A DNA stretch of 64,000 nt from Anarhynchus alexandrinus. Lineage: Eukaryota > Chordata > Aves > Charadriiformes > Charadriidae. Where the stretch lies: positions 1,941,054-2,005,053 of the forward strand of contig VUYV01000015.1 of NCBI GenBank assembly GCA_008711295.1, written 5' to 3'. Under the pieces are notes generated by a model that was given only the letters and a program-made list of their open reading frames with translations, was not told the DNA's origin and did no database searches. Shown here piece by piece: positions 12,481 to 25,219 of this stretch. The position numbers and the translations under genes are program-made. Position 1 is the first letter of the stretch; each line of letters begins with the position of its first letter.

Positions 12481-15227
12481 TGTGGCTATATTCTAACATG
12501 TCAATGGTTTTGATCACTATAAAACAAGAATCAAAAACCCTGTCAGGTTTGTATTTGGCTGGGGAGCCAGTGTGGTGCGAGGAGACCTGTTGGCATCATG
12601 TTAGAGCTGTGCCTTGTACCTGGACTGAGCCTGTGCCAATACACTGAGCCTCTGATGGCTTTTTGGAATAAGAAAAGCATTACAGTCTCCAGATTCAGTG
12701 GCCCCAAGATTTGGAAGAGTTTGACGCTAACAGACCTGTATAACCCTAAAAAACAATAGTAATCTGTGTTTAGCTGAAACCATGACAAAATGCTTGATTG
12801 AGTCATCAAGTGATACGGATAAAGATGACTAGAATAAGAACACAGAATTTTCATGGAAAAAGATGGGTCCTGGAAGAGTGCTCCTATGTTGGTTTCGGTG
12901 ATAATGGTTTCCTAATCGTTAGATAAATCAGATTCAAGGACAGCAGCCTCAGAAGAACGGGAAAGATAAAACCTCTAATTGTGTTTATTATGGAACTTGA
13001 TGTATTTATGAAAGCCTTTCCCTGCAACATGTTCCCTGATATCATGGGACCTGCCAGTGACCCGGAAGGTCACCTCAGAATTCTTAGAAGTACATGTATT
13101 TGTGCAGTTTAGTGGTTATTAATTTTCATTGCTACCAGTGTGAGAAGTTTGTAACTTTATGTTCCTTCATTTCTTCACTTAGACACCAGGGATGATAATT
13201 TATCGTGCCAGTATCCCACGTATTGAAAGTTAGCGTCTATCAAGTGCAACTTTGGCAATGAACAGAAGCAGCTGTAGATGTTACGTCTTTTATAACCCTT
13301 CTGTCCTCATATAGGCACTATAGGATCCTTCAAAACTCTAATTTTCTGCGCATAATACCTGCACAGAAGAGTGCAATCTTAAATATCTGTTGCTTTAATT
13401 AAGCATCTCTTCAAAATGCCTTGTTGGTAGGGCACACTGGAGACCTTGTGAGTTCATACTTTCCAGCTCTTATTGTGTCCTTTGCTGTATTGTCACTTAC
13501 CTTTAGCAAATGATTGCTCCATGATGTGATCCATGATCAGAAAAAGGATTTTTGCAATAGCTGCTCATTTACTGAAAGCTCCTGTTATCAACACCTATCA
13601 GCCTGCCTGGAAACTCTTTTGGATGAGAGAGTGCTTATGTACCAATAGTCTTAGCGAAGGAAAGCAGAAGGACTCTTGCACCGAGGAAGTGGTTACCTGC
13701 ACACTCAGACAGATCTCTGCAGCAATGGCTTGGCGACAGCCGGTTTTGCAGTGCAGCCCATCTACTGTAAAGTTTTTTTGTTCTGGGTGAGCCAAGTTGA
13801 GAAGGGATGATGCATTGTTCTGCTATGCCTTTATCACAACCAAATTACAGTCTAATTTGGGAGATGTTTGTTCAGGAGATAGCTTGCATATGGCATTTCG
13901 ATGGGTACCTTGTGAATGGGGCTGGCTCTCAGCCAAACAATAGTGATTCTGGATAAGGCACTGAGACAGGCATTTGCTTTGCCGAAGAGGATGCGATTCT
14001 CCTTCTGAAGGAGAGAATGATGCAGCTTGATCTACTGGAGAAGTTTGGATTTAGTTCAAAAACTTTGTCCTAAACAGGCTTTTGCATCATTCCTTATGGT
14101 ACTTTCACGGGTGACAGCTAGGCAGGCTTTTGAGATATACAGACGCTGTTTTGAAGGATTGTTTTTATACCTATGACTTGACATTTACATGACTTTCTTT
14201 TGTGAAGGCTGACAGCACTGCTTGCTGGAACGACAGCTGCTCTGCTCTGCTCTGTTAGAAAGGCCAAACACACAATCACAGCGTTTTGTCCTGCTAAAGC
14301 CTTGCCAGTCTGTTTTCTGTGGCCATTTCTCTATGACTGTCTGAAACCCTTTATGTTGGAATTTTCTTTGGATTCAGAAGAGAAGAGAGAAAAGTAATTG
14401 GATCTCATTTTGCTGTTTATTAGGAAAACTAAGATATGTAGGAAAGGTGCTGGTGGGGAGTTACAACGTAGCTAACTTAAAGCAGGGAACATGGCTTCAA
14501 AGGAAAGGCATGAATATAATTTTAGGTGGAATTTAGCTTAGTACTTGCTACAAATGGACCTCTAACTGTGTATATTAAGTGAAGTCTTGACTTCATTGAA
14601 GATAAAGGCAGTATTCTGATTGATTCAATGAGGCCAGAGTTTCACCTATGGCTGGTATGATCTAATAGGTCACTGCTAATTAAGAGTATATTTGGCCTCA
14701 GTTCTTGCTAGTGGAATTAAATATCTGAGCACCAGTCACTGAGGGAATGGGGAAGAAACTGGTCTCTGAAAGAGTGGTCCAGAGAAGCCGTGCTATGGCT
14801 TACTGTACCCTGGTACAGCTTGATATATGGAAAAGTTTTTAGCTTAGTGTCCAGTATAACTTCTCCAAGATGAGAGAAAAGTAAACCAAACACAGTAGGT
14901 CCAAGAGAGACAGTTCAACAGAAAAAAAACAGCAGAGAAACCTTATACAGCCACAGGCATTACTGGATTTGGGGACGCCTGAAGAGGACTGTAAGAGATG
15001 AAAGCTCTGCATTACTCTCCAGCAGTATGTTGTGTGCATAGTCACATGTAGATTGTAGGTAATCACTCTCTGTTTTCTGTGACAAAAAATACTTTAATTA
15101 CAAGCAGGTTTGATAATATTTATACTTCAGTTCCAGAAGTCTTGCTGGCTGCTGAGATGTTCCCCTACCTGTTTCTGCCCTCCTGCCTTTGGCTTAGAAA
15201 AATATGTGGGAAAGGATGTGGACTGAG

Positions 15228-15740
15228 TCCCAAAGATCATGGACCTGTTGGAGCGGCTCTAGGCAAGGGCCACAAACACCATCGTTGGAGGCACCGAATG
15301 CCTCTCCTATGAGGACAGGCTGAGAGCGCCGCCGGTGTTCAGCCCCCAGAAGAGAACGCTCCGGCCAGACCTTAGTGCGCCCTTTCAAGACTTCAAGGGG
15401 GCTTGTAAGAAAGACGCGGGCACGCTTCTCCGTAGGGCCTGGAGCGATAGGACAAGGGGCAACGCCTTTAAACCGACAGAGGGGAGATTCACACCACACG
15501 CAAGCAAGACAGTGTTTGCCACGAGGGTGGGGAAACACCGCAACGGGGTGCCCGCAGAGGCGGTAGGTGCCCCGGCCCCGCAAACGTTCCAGGTCAGGGT
15601 GCCCTGCACTCGGACCAACCGCATCCACTCAAAGAGGTCCCTGCTCGTTGCAGGGGTGTTGGACCAGAAGACCTTTAAAAGTCCCTCCCAATCTATTCTG
15701 AGTCTATTCTCAAAACTATAAATGAACATGCTCTCTAGAA
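15228..15740 (+). repeat. CR1 LINE 3' end, unusually CpG-rich copy
   Basis: The order of landmarks matches the CR1 3' terminal region: CTCCTATGAGGACAGGCTGAGAG, then AGAAGAGAACGCTCCGGCCAG, then CTTCAAGGGGGCTTGTAAGAAAGA, then GATAGGACAAGGGGCAACG, then the CTGCTCGTTGCAGGGG block and a TCTATTCTGAGTCTATTCT tail resembling the CR1 terminal ATTCTATG repeats. Unlike its neighbours it is full of CpG and GC substitutions. Removal of stop codons by GC gain explains the overlapping ORFs of 128-144 codons seen on both strands. It has no intact reverse transcriptase. Confidence 0.85.
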
Positions 15741-17416
15741 AGGAAAGCATCTGTTTCTTATTAACATGCACTGGATCCCAGCAGTGTCATTAACATGCTG
15801 ATGCATCTAACATAAGCCTCAAAATGCCAGGTTTCATAATTGGGCCATGAAATCTCACTCTAGGCTTGAATATGGCCTTCAAGGTCCATATTAGAATAGG
15901 AAATTTTTCCTGCTTGTTGAAGGAGGGCGGAAATGTTAAGCTTACATTTTTTTTCAAGCACTCCATGTTGGCTTTAGATTTTTAACAATGTGTTTTTAGG
16001 GTTGTTGATCTGCTGACATGAGCAGATTGGTTTTGTGGCATGGAACGTAAGGGTGATGGTGTTCAGGAATGAGAGATTGCCCTGAAGTTCACACTGTGCT
16101 TCTCCTCCTTGCCTGCAATGCTCTTACCTCTTTTCCAACTCTACTCAGCCATCCTGTAGATTTGCCCACCCTACACAAAGCAGAACTGAGTGGACCAATC
16201 TCCCTCCTCTTTCCTCTGTGCTGCTCTGCTGGCTCGTTCATCTTGATGTGCTTCCCCCCACCTCTGCTGGAAAGAAGGGGCGGGATGTGTCCTCTCAGAA
16301 GAGGACTCTGGGTCAAGATGGAGATGTGCTAAGGAGGTCTGTAAGCTCTACCTCTGTTGTCAGGGTTTTCCTCATGATTAAGCAGACACACAAGGCATAT
16401 GCACTAATTTCAGGTGTCTCCTTTTTTCAGTGAATCGAGTGTTTGGGAGGTGGTTCCAGTTTTCTTCCACCTCTGCTGACCTGCTTGCTGTCCAGGGGCC
16501 CAGCTTCTTTACTGCGTCAGTCTCTTATCTTCTTTGCTTTGCGGATTAGGGTAATCACACTGCCCTACCTGACATGTGGGAAAAAAACACTTGAGAAATC
16601 TGAGGCACTTGGTAGTTCTGGAAGTAGTGGCTTACAAAGAATAACACAGTACACTTGAGAGGGCTGAAAAGTTGTAGTTGTTCAGGAGACCACTGTCGTT
16701 GCTTTTTTAGATCCAGTCATCCAAAATCTACAGTCCTTCTTTTCTCCCTGTGAATATTTTTTTTATTTGCCATGCGGACAACCAACTTCCCAAACAGTCC
16801 CACTTTGGAACAGGTGGTTTTCAAAGATGGGGTTTGATAACTTGATTTAAACAGATCTAAATTTGGACCTCTGCTGAAAAGAAGACCCTGTGGTATATTG
16901 ACGTCTTCTTCTTTGTCCTGGCACTTGTGATACTGTTGCTTTATACCGAGCTGACTCTGGAAGCTGATCTGGCTGAAAACTCTCCTAGCCAAAGTTGGGG
17001 GGCAACCAATTTTCAGCCCATTTGTCAAACTGCATCTGAAATGGCAATATGGGTTCCAGCTACAAAAACGTATTGCTTGTGTTGTCTTCTTATCACCAGT
17101 TTTGCATCATTAAGTGTTATGCGTTCTTGGCCTGATATAATTGCAGCAGATTGCACACATGAACTGTTAATTATTTTATTTTTAAAACAGAAATTGCGGA
17201 ACAGCAAAATAACATTCCAACATGTTTGCTTTTGGAGCTTACCTACCATGGCAATCTGTTAGTTGGATAATGGTTAAACTCGCAAGCCCTTGCCTCAACA
17301 GGGTGCAGTAGGGTACCATTAAGGCAGCCATCTGTTGAACACATACTGGAGGAATGAAGTGCCTCGCGTTTTAGGTTTCTGACTAGTTATAATGTAGTCG
17401 TGATCTCGGGATGCCA

Positions 17417-17461
17417 CTGATCTGCACTGAAAAATGCATGGTGAGATCAGAGTTCAGTGCA
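17417..17461 (+). repeat. Two overlapping inverted repeats
   Basis: TGCACTGAA at 17423-17431 pairs perfectly with TTCAGTGCA at 17453-17461, and CTGATCT at 17417-17423 with AGATCAG at 17444-17450. The two hairpins share bases and would be alternatives. Confidence 0.6.
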
Positions 17462-17699
17462 AGGTGAGCATCCGAATTTGGGAGCGATGACTGGGAACCT
17501 GTCAGAAGAGCACGAGGGAAGAGGTGAAACCTCGTGGGTGTACACATGCTGATAGTCAACGCTACCCTGTGGCAAGAGTCTTAGCTGCTTGAGTTGCTTA
17601 GCGATTCGATAGATCTGTAAAACTCCATTTGCAGACCAAGGCTACCATTATGTTGGATTGATTCATCAGGATGAGCAGCTAAAACAAATTAAATTCTAT

Positions 17700-20000
17700 C
17701 AGAGTTTTCCTGCATTCATTTAAAAATGAATTTAGATGGCTCTAAATGGACATTTGTTTTAGTATCTTGAAGAACTGACTTTCCTCTATTAAAGCAGAAT
17801 AATGTATCTATATGGTGCCCTAACTTGAACAGTACATAAAGATTAGTAAATAAGACCCCATTAAAAATACTTATAATGTAAGTAACATGGGTCCCAATAG
17901 CCTTTCTAATGTCCATTAATGCTTATTCTGAGGATCAGAGCTCATTTTACTGAGCCATTTAGTCAAACCGTGTGATTATTTAGAAAGTTAATTCATGCAT
18001 ACTAAAATCTAGCTTAAGTAATGCAGAGGGTAGGAGGTAAAACTCTATGGAGACGATAGTCCTTTTTGTTATTTAATGATCAGCCATAATTAACTTGCAA
18101 ATTTGAAATAATTAGAACAAATTAAAGGTATTTAACTTTGCCTCCCTAAAGAAAAATTCAAATTGCACCAAATGCAGCTTTAAATTATTCAAGTCTCAGA
18201 GGTCTGTGCTGGGTTTTTTTACAATGCCTTTTCTATGATGAGAATACCAATCTGCTTTTTGTCAGAAAGCATCCTATCAAGTAATTGTTCTTTGTGTCTA
18301 ATAAATGACAGCTATTCTTCTTTGTAAAAGTATTTCAGTCTCTGAAGACTACATCAGCATTTCCATGGCATTTTAATTCAATAAAACAAAAGGTTAATGT
18401 TTTTCTACTTTTTAAGGAATGCAAATACTAGCAATATTCAATGGGTCCTGAATGACATTTAAAATTTGCCATTCATGCTCAGCAGGGATATCGCGATATG
18501 AGGCTCAAACAAAATGGAAAAAACGTTCAAGGTGTGCTTTCCTTTGTTGGTGATGTACTTCGATATTCATGAGGAGGCAGCAGTGCTGAGACTCCTGTCT
18601 TTTCTGGTGACGCTACTCTACAACTCCTGCCTTCGTATGTAGGTTAGGTAGGTTAATAAGGTCTTTATTTAGGCAGTCTTCTCTGTTGTGTAGTTTCAGG
18701 GAATAGCATGAAAATTCATCAGATATCGTGGTTCCCTGCAGGAAGCTCTACTAACCACGCTGCATTTGAGTGATACAATGGATTGCTAGATTTGAAATTA
18801 GAGAAGGACCTGTTCTGTCATTTAATCTCTCTACCTATACAAAACTGATCCATTTGGACCATATGTTAGTTTCAAATTTTCCAGGTTGCAATAGTCACAT
18901 CATTCATTTTACTAATTATTCCATAGGTGAATGAGTAACTATGTTCTGAAATAGATTTATTTTTTCCCTTATGTTTTATTTGTTTAATTTTGGTACATTG
19001 TCAATTACTGGATTTTTGTATCTCTGCATTATCCCTTTCCCTCCTTAGTCTGCACACCTGTCAGATTAACGTTTGTCATTTTAAGACTGGTCTCTCTATC
19101 CTTACTTGAGCAAAACTTTAGCGTGAGCTTTCTTTTGTTAAATACTAAAGAACCAGGCTCTAATTATTTAGTGACCTATAAATGCAAATACACTTGCTTT
19201 TGTTGTTTCCTCATAAATTAGCTTCTGTAACTTCTTGTTTCTGTTTGAATTGCCTCTGCCATAGCGTTATTTAAACCAGAACTCGGTATTCTAGAGGTAA
19301 CCACACCACATAAAAGGTATCGCAGCGAACCAGTTGAGTAATCGCCTGCTCATCTACAAGCCAAAGGTCACTGGCTTCACAGAAATTCTGTAGGTTGTAA
19401 TTAAATGTACTTTAAAAACTCAGAAAGCATCCAAATAATGACAATCTCAATGTTTTTAAATGCTGTTAATCATCCAAGTACAGGCAAATGGAATATCAAG
19501 TCCTGTATTATCAGAGAAGCCTGGTCAAGTATTACACCTTTAAGCCTCTTTAAACAGTTATTAGGGTCCAAACGCACCTCATGCTGTACTCTGGGTTGAA
19601 GGAATTAGTAGGTTAATAATTTCATATAATTCAAATAAGATACTAATTTAGTCTGCCATAAATTTTAATAATACTTTGCAATATTATCAGTGGCCATGCA
19701 GTTTGAAGACCTAAAGTAAACAGAGGTCATTCAGAGAAGTTTTATCCAACACTTCAGCCCGTTATTACAGGTCATAAGCCATTATATAATGTTCTGCATT
19801 AATAATACAGGAGTAATACTAATTGTCCATCGAGCGCAGTGGGCCCTATTAAACAATGGCTTATAGAGCACATTGATTTGAAACTTTTAATTTAGCTATC
19901 ATTTTCTGATGGGAACATCAGATACCTGCTTTTTCCTCAGGTGTACAGTAACTTCAGTAGTGTAAACTTTTACCTAAAAGATTCTTGTGAATCAACCTCC
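17700..20000. other. Repeat-poor AT-rich block, possible conserved noncoding DNA
   Basis: About 2.3 kb of AT-rich sequence with no CR1, simple repeat or ORF of interest. Stretches near 18060-18200 and 19620-19920 have the homopolymer-free, TAAT-rich texture often seen in vertebrate conserved noncoding elements (for example TAATT and ATTA homeodomain-core words). Conservation cannot be judged from one sequence. Confidence 0.3.
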
Positions 20001-21149
20001 ACAAAGCTGTATCCCAAATAATACAAACTCGATGGCAGTCTTTCGGTTGCCTGTGTAAAACTGCTGCTTAAACAGGAAAAAGATTTGTATAATCTTCTGT
20101 TAACTTAGGAAAGCTGTGTGTCACTCCCATGCTTGCAAGTAGAGCAGTATAATCTTGGGATGAATTGTATTCCTTTATGTGGATAATCCAAAGATTTTTT
20201 TTTATGCTTTTAATTGCTTTTTGTAACGGTGGTGGGGCTAATGACGTATACATGTTGAGAATCCTCATTTAAAGCAGTAGCTGTTTCCCAGAGAGCAGAA
20301 TTCGAAAGCAGTAGGTTGTCTTTACTGAGAGAAAAATGGCTTTCCATAACCTCCTGTCTTCCCAAAATGTCTTGTGATTGCCTGTGTCTGCAGAGACTGA
20401 AGTCATGCATCTCCACATCACCAAATTTGCATCCTGGCTCTATCTGTGCAGTGTTTGCGATCTTCTGCAGAAGTTGGTCTTGAACCATACCGGTTCTGGT
20501 TAGCTTTCTCTTTTCTAACTCTACTCAAAACTGCTGCACTTGCTGCACCGGATACTTTCCCACTGGTTTGCTCATACATTTTCTATCCATTTTCTATCCT
20601 GCTTACAAGTACCTCTGTTCATTCATCTCACCTCTTTTTGTCTCGTCTCCTCTCATCCCTTTTCTTCTTGAATCAATGTATCATCTGCTTCCCTTTTGCA
20701 AACCACAACTCCAGTTCTGTCTTCACATATTCTTCTCTGTTTCCCCTTTATCCTAGCCGAGCAAGCATTTTTTTAATTACTGTTTCTTCCCACCTTGCTC
20801 CACTGTGCTGGACAAAGCACCTTCTGTATCTTCATCACACTTGTCCTGTCCTAACCACTCAGGAAATCCAGGACCTAATGCTTTAGGGAATGTGTGAAAT
20901 GCCACAAAACCCCAAGTATAATTGTCAGAGAGCTGCCAGCTGCTGATAACCAAAGATTCCTGCTGGAGTACGTGGGTAACTCTTCGATCCTTAAGCTTTC
21001 TGCTCTCAGATATCGTAAATGCAAAAGCAAGAGCTGAACCAGCAGCATGACGGTTACGCTTCTGGAGAGCGAGTTGGGCGAGAGGGCTGAGGGCAGTGTT
21101 AAAAGGGCTGAATGCATCATGTAATAGTGTGACCTTTCTTTCCTCCCAG

Positions 21150-21331
21150 TGTACCGGTATTGAAACACGAAGATTATTTTCTGAGGACACCGGTGAACAA
21201 AATCTCCAGAGCACCAGGGAGCAGTGGTGGGAGCAGTTCAGGGAAGAAAATGGTTGGTTTTGGTGCAAACATGGAAAATGGGCGAGCCCTTCTGATGCAA
21301 ACCAAAAGGGAAGGCATCAAGTCAAGGAAAG
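21150..21331 (+). CDS. Internal coding exon B of the same gene
   Basis: A 182-base exon lies between a strong acceptor (GACCTTTCTTTCCTCCCAG) and the consensus donor AAAG|GTAAGG. It is open throughout in the frame set by exon A. Numbering the visible protein fragment from the first whole codon of exon A, it gives residues 32-92 plus the first base of codon 93. The peptide begins VPVLKHEDYFLRTPVNKISR, then has a Gly/Ser linker (about residues 55-63) and a basic end (TKREGIKSRK). A Thr-Pro site sits at residue 45. An RxxL motif (RALL, residues 77-80) resembles a destruction box, but such motifs are common by chance. Low complexity and charge suggest a disordered region of a nuclear or cytoskeletal regulator; that is inference. 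A reverse-strand ORF over the same bases is treated as a shadow. Confidence 0.8.
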
Positions 21332-21756
21332 GTAAGGTGTAGCATACTGTATCGCAGGGGCATGAGTGTGCTGATGGCATTTAGAAATTGTATGTAAGTG
21401 TTCAAGAGCGTATCAATAAAATGCAGAATTCGTGGGAGAGGATTGCAATTTGCTTAAAACAAGCCAAGAGAAGGTAGCTACATTTAAAGTCATAAAAACC
21501 GTAGAAAGGCCTGTAAATAACAAGTGATCTTCTTGGTTGGTTTTCCTGATGGAAGGGAAAAAATAGCCCTTTAATCTCAAAAAGCTACTTCAACAATTCT
21601 TTTTCCTTTCCCAGCAAGCAGAGAATAAGTGCAGTGGGGCTTGCTCTCGGAATGCAATCTTCTTCACATTCTTTTCCTCCCCAAATAATGGCTCCACCAT
21701 CACAGCCTGATATTTTGCTGCGCAGGGATGTTTGTAGAGCTAGAAACTATCCTACT

Positions 21757-21791
21757 CTTAGTACCTCCACTTAGCTTAGTACCTCCACTTA
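21757..21791 (+). repeat. Tandem duplication, 18-base period
   Basis: CTTAGTACCTCCACTTA occurs at 21757-21773 and again at 21775-21791, separated by one base. Two perfect 17-base copies point to a recent slippage event. Confidence 0.85.
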
Positions 21792-22418
21792 AGGGGCAGA
21801 GAAGCTGTCTTTCTTATGTAGAGGAAGGGTTGGGAACGAAAGCAGCTTGGATGTTTCACTGGCCGAGCCTTGAACATAATCCTTGGTTCAATTATGAGCT
21901 AGCTTTTTTTTTTTTTATTTTAACTTGTCAGCCAGTTTGCCGTATATGTCAGCATAAAAATAAAGAAAATGGCAAAATGAGAAGAAATGTGGTACAGTTC
22001 TCAAAGGAACAAATAACTTGTGTTATTGGTTAAGACCGTACCAACATTAAAAAGCAGTCCCTGTGAAAAAACTTTCAAAAGGGTATCATCAGCCTGGACC
22101 CAAACAGTGGCTGAGGTTAATCTCTTCCAAGGCACAGCTACAAAAGTTGGAAGCCTGTAAAGGGCTTGTGTCCAAAAAAATCAATTTCTAATTTGAAACA
22201 AAATCATTTTTGACTAACAGGGGTTCAGGACCCATTACTTTTGCTGTATAGTCTGCTGACATTTCACACTTTCTGTTGTGCACAATGAATCCTAATAGTC
22301 ATTTTATAACATTGCTACACCAATCAATTTAAGCAAGAGAAAGCCGTTACAATTCTGCAAAGTTTCAGGGGCAATTTTCACTGATGGTGTTCTTTTATGT
22401 TTTTTTCAGCTATCATTA

Positions 22419-22461
22419 TTTTTTTCTTCTCTTTTCCTCTTCCTTCTCCCCCCTCCTTCTC
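22419..22461 (+). repeat. 43-base polypyrimidine tract
   Basis: Uninterrupted C/T from 22419 to 22461. A homopurine-homopyrimidine stretch of this length can adopt triplex (H-DNA) structure and could act as a strong branch-point-proximal tract, but no exon follows. Confidence 0.7.
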
Positions 22462-24779
22462 AATACTGTAGTGATGAAATTGAGATTTTTCACAGTTGGA
22501 TGATGGGTTTTGTTCCTTGGATAGGGATAGTCCCCAAAAAGTAATTTATTTTCCATAGATTCAGGGGGAAAAAAATCCAACCTGACCTCTCCTTCGTTCA
22601 TTCATTTCATTTTGTAGTACTTAGGAGAAGTTACAAGCTGCGCTTGGCTATTGCACATAGCAACTGAGCTGCCCCTATGCTGATACAGTGATTGTAGTGG
22701 TCAGCATAATGTCTGAAGATGGTGGTTATCTTTCGCAAACACTTACTGGGATTGCCTGCTTTGAAGATGTAAAGCTGCATGGCAAAATTTAACTTATAAA
22801 CATTGGCACTTGCTGTGATACCAGATAAAGTTCAGGGAAATGCTTTCAAGCTGTGGAACAACCTCAGGTCTATTACTGATTTGAATGGCTTGTTTATCAC
22901 AAGGCAAATTACCTAGCACTAATCACTGAAGTTGAAGTCTTCTGTATTTAGTACCTTTTTAATTGGCTTCCCTCTGTTATATGTTTGGACTCCTTTAACA
23001 AGCATACACACATACTTGCAAAGTGTTTTTCCCGTCTTTGACGATCACCAGGGCACAGTGTCAAGCTTCTGAATTCTAGTTAGCTCTGGACCTAGGTGTC
23101 TCTGTCCTTGCTTCTGCTGGATCTTCCCATCTGTTGCTGACCTGGGATTTCTGCTTCAGAATTCGTTTTTTTATTAGGAATCAATTCTGTAGCATCTCAC
23201 AAAAGTAAAATGAGGGATGCTAACATTGTTTTCTGTGGTGAAATTTATGAAAATATGCTGTTTGCTGTACTGTGTTGGAGTGCTGAGCCAGCAAGCCTGG
23301 GGGGCTGTCTCGGACAGGGCTCAGTACCTGTTGTGTCAGTACGAAGTGAACCCTCTACTGCAGTACATTTACCTGAGCTCTGGCTAAGCCATGCAATGTG
23401 GGAAAGGGGAATGAAGTCAACAAAATGACATCTTGAGGCATGAAATGATGTTATTTAGCCACATACCTTAAGGTGGCCTTTTGGTCAGAAAACCACAGAG
23501 CTAAGTACGGTATACAGAAACACGTCCACTAAAAACTTCTTCACAGTCAGATGTTAACCTGTTGCTACAGAGGTTTGTTTTTCTCATGCCTTGATCTGTC
23601 TTGTCTATTTAAATTGTATATTCTTCAGGATGGAGACTCTCTCAAGCCCACCTTCGAGCAGTGCCAGTGCAGATATGGGCCTTTGGGCTCACTGTATAAT
23701 CTCCCTGTACTGGGAATGGTGGGTGTATCTGGGGGACAGTGTAACTCATGATAGTGTCTCTCCACAGCAACATAGGCAGCTGTGCCAGATTTTTATGTTC
23801 TCTTGTTCAACTGCCTTTGTCATCATAGATTTTTTTTTTTTTTGAGAAGGTAAAATGATTAATCAGGAAACCATTCCCATGCTGAAATGGTGGAAGGCTT
23901 TATGACCCATGGGACTGGGCACTTACTGTAAGTGCAGTGAGTTTTGAAAGGGTGATTTCCTAGTAAACCCACATTTCCTTTCTCCCTGCAGATGTTTAGT
24001 AAGGGGGAGAAGGGCATTGTTAACCTGGTCCCATCACCTTGTGAAATGAAAGGGGCACTTCTGCTCTTTTTTTCAGGGTAGAAGCTTACTGGATCAGCTT
24101 AGGCAATCAGCTTTTATTCTCTCACTGTTGCTTTTTTGTCTCCTATTTCTGTTTGCTCCTTATTTTTTATTCCTGTGCTTTAGCTGGTGTTTGTGTCTCG
24201 TAGCCAAACTTTTTTAGTTTTACCAGCAAAACTTTAAGCAGACGAAGCAATCCTTAGCTCCTAGATCTTTCCAGCAGTAAATTGTTTTTATTGGTGTCAC
24301 CAGCAGCTATGTCAATTTGTACTAAAATCTAACAACTTGTCTAGTTAAAAAGCACTGGAGTACAGAAATGTGTGTTTCTCTTCCTTTCTGCCCTGGAAAA
24401 TTCTGCTTTTGGACTGGGAAACCAAACTCGATTCTATCCATTGCATTATGCAATATTGGGAACTTTACTTCTCCGCATTTCTGTTTTCTTCCTCTTCATA
24501 CCCTTCCTGAAATATCTCTGCATTGAAACAAAGAAGGAACTAGTGTTCCCTTGGTATGTCTTTGGGGGACAGAGCCATCTGCATGATATTGTATAGTGTG
24601 CCTAGCTTTTCTTTCCGTATGTAAAAGAAAAAGCCAGAGAAGGCAAATTATTTTAGCTCATAGAATCTGTACTTTTCCAGGGGCTGATTTTTCTATATAG
24701 TGTTTGTTTTTCAGTAGGTTTTCTAATGTAGCTTCTTAGGGATTCAGGATCCGGAACTTCTTCCCTTGAGGGAAGACTC

Positions 24780-24885
24780 TTCCCTACAATCGAATAGAGC
24801 AATTAGTTAATATTAGTGAAGCGCTTTGAAGATATGAAGTACTATATAAATGTTAAGTATTATGAGTATTAGTATTATTCAATTC
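24780..24885 (+). repeat. Ancient CORE-SINE/MIR-like 3' tail
   Basis: GTGAAGCGCTTTGAAGATATGAAGTACTATATAAATG followed by TTAAGTATTATGAGTATTAGTATTATT matches the tail of old amniote SINEs ('agcgctttgagat...gaaaggcgctatataagtgcaaagtattatta'). Confidence 0.6.
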
Positions 24886-25219
24886 ATAAAGATTTCTTTC
24901 ATGATTATCAACCTAGATTTCCCTTTGCTTACTTTCATCCCGTTACTGCTTGAACCAGTCTCAACTGTATTTCTTCATTCTTCGTGTTTACACTTTCAAA
25001 ATGTAGTCTGCTGTATTTCCACACTTTCTTCATGTTTTAGTTGTCTGTTTCTCAAGCAGAAATATACGGCTATTTGAATTTTCTCAAATGAGTCTTTAAT
25101 CTACTTTAATCGCTCTTAAACCAAGTTAACCAAATTGAAAATAGTATTCTTAACATTACCATTTAGAAGACATCTATAATTGCTTTGGGGGTAGCTTGCC
25201 TTGCAAGCTTGAATCTAGT

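Larger units (their letters stand above)
2861..21149 (+). other. Intron A-B (18.3 kb)
   Basis: Donor AAG|GTAATT to acceptor TTTCCTCCCAG. Besides the repeats listed separately, it is mostly unclassified AT-rich sequence. A T/G-rich stretch runs at about 4571-4650, an AT-rich repeat-poor block at 17.7-20.0 kb, and poorly classifiable pyrimidine-rich sequence at 20.47-20.87 kb. None of its ORFs (for example 8124-8456, 9042-9407, 16927-17262) shows splice sites or a recognisable product. Confidence 0.6.

Noticed and set aside
15194..15771. Overlapping ORFs of 128-144 codons on both strands
   Set aside because: They fall in a GC-enriched CR1 3' end; low stop-codon density explains them, and CR1 3' UTR is noncoding.
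20446..20886. 146-codon hydrophobic Ser/Leu-rich ORF suggesting a membrane protein
   Set aside because: Composition comes from C/T-rich DNA. There are no splice sites and no family match; probably an old LINE-like stretch.
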